DNA from: Pseudomonadota bacterium | Lineage (GTDB): Bacteria > Pseudomonadota > Gammaproteobacteria > Burkholderiales > Thiobacillaceae | NCBI GenBank assembly: GCA_021791235.1 | Contig: JAJYXA010000333.1 | Coordinates: forward strand, 1 to 18,880 | Direction of reading: 5' to 3' | Length of the DNA stretch: 18,880 bases | Shown: positions 17,917-18,880 of the stretch, piece by piece | Layout: every line of letters begins with the position of its first letter | How positions within the stretch are numbered: position 1 is the stretch's first letter | The notes under the pieces: generated by a model | What the model was told of the DNA's origin: nothing | Databases searched by the model: none | The model's input: only the letters and a program-made list of their open reading frames with translations | Position numbers and translations under genes: made by a program

Positions 17917-18072
17917 TCAGTTGCAATGTGCGGGAATGCGCCGCAGCACCCGGAATTCGACGAACAGCAGCGTCAGGCTGAACATCGACATGCGGCAGGT
18001 GCTGCCGCTGAAAAATCCCAGCGGCGATCGGGACAAGCTGAGGCTCACGCTGGTGGCTCGGCCTACTTGCAT
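17917..18072 (-). CDS. 51-residue microprotein, paralogue of its upstream neighbour
   Basis: This predicted 51-residue protein belongs to no family I recognise. It aligns without gaps to the product of the gene just upstream: by eye 20 of 49 positions are identical, including LS.SP, F.G.T.RMS, SL.L.FV.F and a C-terminal PA. Residues 30-44 alternate between polar and hydrophobic, suggesting a beta strand; there is no signal peptide. The tail ends RRIPAHCN. Its ATG shares one base with the TGA of the first gene (TGATG) and has no Shine-Dalgarno of its own, which indicates termination-reinitiation coupling. Its stop is three bases from that of the convergent kinase gene. Confidence 0.72.
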   Translation of the reverse strand: MQVGRATSVSLSLSRSPLGFFSGSTCRMSMFSLTLLFVEFRVLRRIPAHCN

Positions 18073-18224
18073 CAGGCGGCCGGCTGGCGGGCAAACAGGG
18101 AGAACTGAACGAACATCAGCGACAGGCTGGTGAGGCTCATGCGCTCGGTCTGGCCGTGGAACCAGGCAAAAGGAGAAGAGCTGAGTTCGAGAACCAGTTG
18201 GTTTTGGCCGAATTGCAGTTTCAT
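18072..18224 (-). CDS. 50-residue microprotein under a sigma-54 promoter
   Basis: This predicted 50-residue protein, unknown to me, starts MKLQFGQNQLVLEL and contains SSPFAWFHGQTERMS followed by SLSLMFVQFSLFAR. It is the paralogue of the overlapping downstream 51-residue gene. No signal peptide is present and no classic transmembrane helix; the alternating pattern suggests beta structure. Evidence that it is a real gene: AAGGAG sits 7 bases before the ATG at 18224, a consensus sigma-54 promoter lies about 36 bases upstream, and a similar sequence is kept in the second gene. The 5' leader would be about 25 bases. Confidence 0.78.
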   Translation of the reverse strand: MKLQFGQNQLVLELSSSPFAWFHGQTERMSLTSLSLMFVQFSLFARQPAA

Positions 18225-18259
18225 GATGCGCTCCTTGGTGAGGGGGATGCCTGAATACT

Positions 18260-18275
18260 TGCAATGCCTGTGCCA
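18260..18275 (-). promoter_or_regulatory. Sigma-54 (RpoN) -24/-12 promoter
   Basis: On the minus strand the sequence reads TGGCAC, five bases, TTGCA. The GG and GC dinucleotides are separated by exactly 10 bases, as the RpoN consensus TGGCACG-N4-TTGC requires. The predicted transcript starts near 18249-18250. That gives a short leader holding AAGGAG and the ATG at 18224. Both position and orientation fit the twin microprotein genes. Confidence 0.78.
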
Positions 18276-18364
18276 CCCCGGCCGGCGGCGACAGGGGTAA
18301 AAAAATCCCAATAAAACAACGCTCTGAAAATGTCCGTCCGGGATGAACGCTACGGGCGGCCGAT

Positions 18365-18390
18365 CGGGTTGACGGAAAACCGTCAACCCG
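18365..18390. promoter_or_regulatory. Perfect 11-bp inverted repeat, candidate enhancer site
   Basis: Arms CGGGTTGACGG (18365-18375) and CCGTCAACCCG (18380-18390) flank AAAA. There is no adjacent T tract on either strand, so a terminator is unlikely. The centre lies about 128 bases upstream of the predicted sigma-54 start site, a usual distance for an upstream activator site of a bacterial enhancer-binding protein. The identity of the binding protein is unknown. It also lies upstream of the ABC-F gene and could act there. Confidence 0.5.
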
Positions 18391-18443
18391 TGTCGAAGCG
18401 GCAAACAGTCGTCACGCCGGCCGGGCGGATGGGCGCGACAGGG

Positions 18444-18449
18444 TAGAAT
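18444..18449 (+). promoter_or_regulatory. Possible -10 box for the ABC-F gene
   Basis: TAGAAT lies 48 bases before the ABC-F start codon. No clear -35 box sits 16-18 bases upstream, so this is a weak motif call. Confidence 0.3.
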
Positions 18450-18497
18450 CCGGCTTTCGATTTGGGCGGGGCGCGTCCTGCGTGCCGCATTGTCTGC

Positions 18498-18880
18498 ATG
18501 ATCCTCCTCAAGAATCTCAGCCTGCGGCGTAGCGCCAAGGTCCTGCTCGACAACGCCTCGGTGTCGATCAACCCCGGCGAAAAGGTCGGCTTGGTCGGTC
18601 GCAACGGCGCCGGAAAATCCAGCCTGTTCGCGCTCCTGAACGGCACCCTGCACGAGGACCGCGGCGACTTTTCCATGCCGTCGCAGTGGCGCATGGCGCA
18701 GGTGGCGCAGGACATGCCGGAGACGTCCGAATCCGCGACCGACTTCGTCATCGCCGGCGACACCCTGCTGGCCGCGGCCCAGGCCGAGGTCGATGCCGCC
18801 GAGGCCAGCGACGACGGCGAGCGCATGGCGCACGCCTACATGGCGCTGCACGACGCCGGCGCCCACGACGCGCAGTCGCG
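18498..18880 (+). CDS. ABC-F family ATPase (YheS-like), 3' partial
   Basis: The first 127 codons of an ABC-F protein run off the right edge. ABC-F proteins are soluble twin-ATPase proteins that act on ribosomes in translation and antibiotic protection, not transporters. The visible part reads MILLKNLSLRRSAKVLLDNA, then the Walker A GLVGRNGAGKSS (K40), then a Q-loop-like AQVAQDMPETSESATDFVIAG and the start of a coiled-coil insertion. The MILLKNLSL start and the AQDMP segment favour the YheS subgroup, which is only a provisional call. The full signature motif and second domain lie outside the window. Confidence 0.88.
   Translation, partial: MILLKNLSLRRSAKVLLDNASVSINPGEKVGLVGRNGAGKSSLFALLNGTLHEDRGDFSMPSQWRMAQVAQDMPETSESATDFVIAGDTLLAAAQAEVDAAEASDDGERMAHAYMALHDAGAHDAQS

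Noticed and set aside
18365..18390. The palindrome as a Rho-independent terminator
   Set aside because: Neither strand has a run of T after the stem, and it is not placed at the end of a gene on either side.

Overview
The window is a GC-rich, densely packed stretch of what looks like a betaproteobacterial chromosome. The gene order pilB-pilC-pilD-coaE-zapD-yacG is typical of that class, and the set of housekeeping genes (rpiA, long-form ilvA, slt, fpr) suggests a Thiobacillus-like or related free-living lineage. The genus is an inference from overall impression, not from a search. Both edges cut genes: pilB at the left, an ABC-F ATPase at the right. I see no rRNA, tRNA, insertion sequence, prophage or CRISPR array.

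Layout. (1) Positions 2-4856 (+): type IV pilus assembly genes pilB (3' part), pilC and pilD, then coaE, zapD and yacG. The genes overlap or nearly overlap at pilC/pilD, pilD/coaE and zapD/yacG. A strong intrinsic-terminator-like hairpin with a T tract lies just inside the start of pilD. (2) 4860-5516 (-) rpiA, divergent from 5594-7111 (+) ilvA. (3) 7115-7303 (-) a small DUF2892-type membrane protein, divergent from slt (7440-9401, +). (4) slt, an NDUFA9-like SDR gene, a cca gene fused in frame to an archease domain, and rtcB run co-directionally. The last two form a compact RNA repair and maturation module with one base between stop and start. (5) fpr (13665-14411, +). (6) Three small secreted proteins on the minus strand (14441-15749), divergent from an OmpR/EnvZ-type two-component system (15903-17913, +). 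(7) Two adjacent 50- and 51-residue proteins on the minus strand (17917-18224) are clearly paralogous to each other and overlap by one base. They sit behind a consensus-quality sigma-54 promoter with an upstream perfect inverted repeat. (8) The start of an ABC-F ATPase gene (18498 onward, +).

The two parts most worth attention are the CCA-archease fusion next to RtcB and the sigma-54-controlled twin microproteins. The fusion joins the RtcB activator to the tRNA 3'-end enzyme, which suggests coupled tRNA end repair. The twin genes match no family I recognise, yet they have a very clear promoter, ribosome binding site and translational-coupling layout.
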